Shown here: positions 15,513 to 15,547 of the stretch, one piece after another
Layout: every line of letters begins with the position of its first letter
Numbering within the stretch: the first letter of the stretch is position 1
Origin: an uncultured Lachnospiraceae bacterium
GTDB taxonomy: Bacteria > Bacillota_A > Clostridia > TANB77 > CAG-508
NCBI GenBank assembly: GCA_947165105.1
Contig: CAMUZC010000034.1
Location: forward strand, 1 to 15,547
DNA: 15,547 nucleotides
Direction of reading: 5' to 3'
Notes under the pieces: model-generated
What the model was told of the DNA's origin: nothing
The model's input: only the letters and a program-made list of their open reading frames with translations
Databases searched by the model: none
Position numbers and translations under genes: made by a program

Positions 15513-15547
15513 TTATTCTTCTGAAGTTTCAACTTCTTCAGCATTTT
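15513..15547 (-). CDS. nusA: C-terminal end of NusA (partial)
   Basis: The last 35 bases hold a leftward frame ending in TAA (15513-15515) that encodes an acidic tail (NAEEVETSEE). An acidic C-terminus and a position just before rnpM and infB fit NusA, the transcription elongation/termination factor. The identification is by gene order, because only about 11 residues are visible. Confidence 0.6.
   Translation of the reverse strand, partial: NAEEVETSEE

Overview
The window is low-GC (about 28-30% in most genes), with good Shine-Dalgarno sites, many TTG/GTG starts and Gram-positive gene content (WhiA, 6S RNA, a nusA-rnpM-infB-rbfA-nrnA-truB cluster, GT8 glycosyltransferases). This points to a Clostridia-type Firmicute, probably an anaerobic gut or rumen lineage. 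I cannot name the genus.

Layout. Positions 1-466: the 5' part of whiA (leftward, cut by the window edge) and a lone alarmone-synthetase-like gene (rightward), transcribed divergently from two near-symmetric promoters. 1328-2032: ung (leftward), convergent with the synthetase gene. About 2113-2358: a 6S RNA gene with its own promoter, read rightward and followed at once by prmC. The prmC reading frame is broken near its 5' end. 3241-3278: a strong bidirectional terminator. 3283-6965: a leftward three-gene unit with a consensus-like promoter, encoding a GT8 glycosyltransferase, a GT8-PlsC fusion and a PlsC-like acyltransferase, probably for glycolipid or lipoglycan synthesis. 7054-7747: a small P-loop deoxynucleoside/nucleotide-kinase-like gene with its own promoter and terminator. 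7767-9289: a soluble FtsH-type (M41) protease fused to a degenerate AAA domain, again with its own promoter and terminator. 9330-15547: the leftward translation/RNA-metabolism operon nusA(end)-rnpM-infB-rbfA-nrnA-truB.

The most unusual structure is a family of three ~160-bp imperfect palindromes at 4113-4271, 10293-10451 and 11901-12061. Each begins 14-22 bp after the stop codon of a leftward gene and lies before the next gene of the same operon. All three have the same orientation. They share a GC-rich core, while their AT-rich outer arms differ between copies by changes that keep the pairing. This looks like a dispersed structured element (a MITE/ERIC/BOX-like repeat or an intra-operon RNA element). 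I do not recognise it as a named family.

Functionally the window combines housekeeping translation and RNA turnover (IF-2, RbfA, TruB, NrnA, RnpM, NusA, PrmC), DNA repair (Ung), global transcription control (6S RNA, WhiA, possible (p)ppGpp synthesis) and an envelope-lipid operon.
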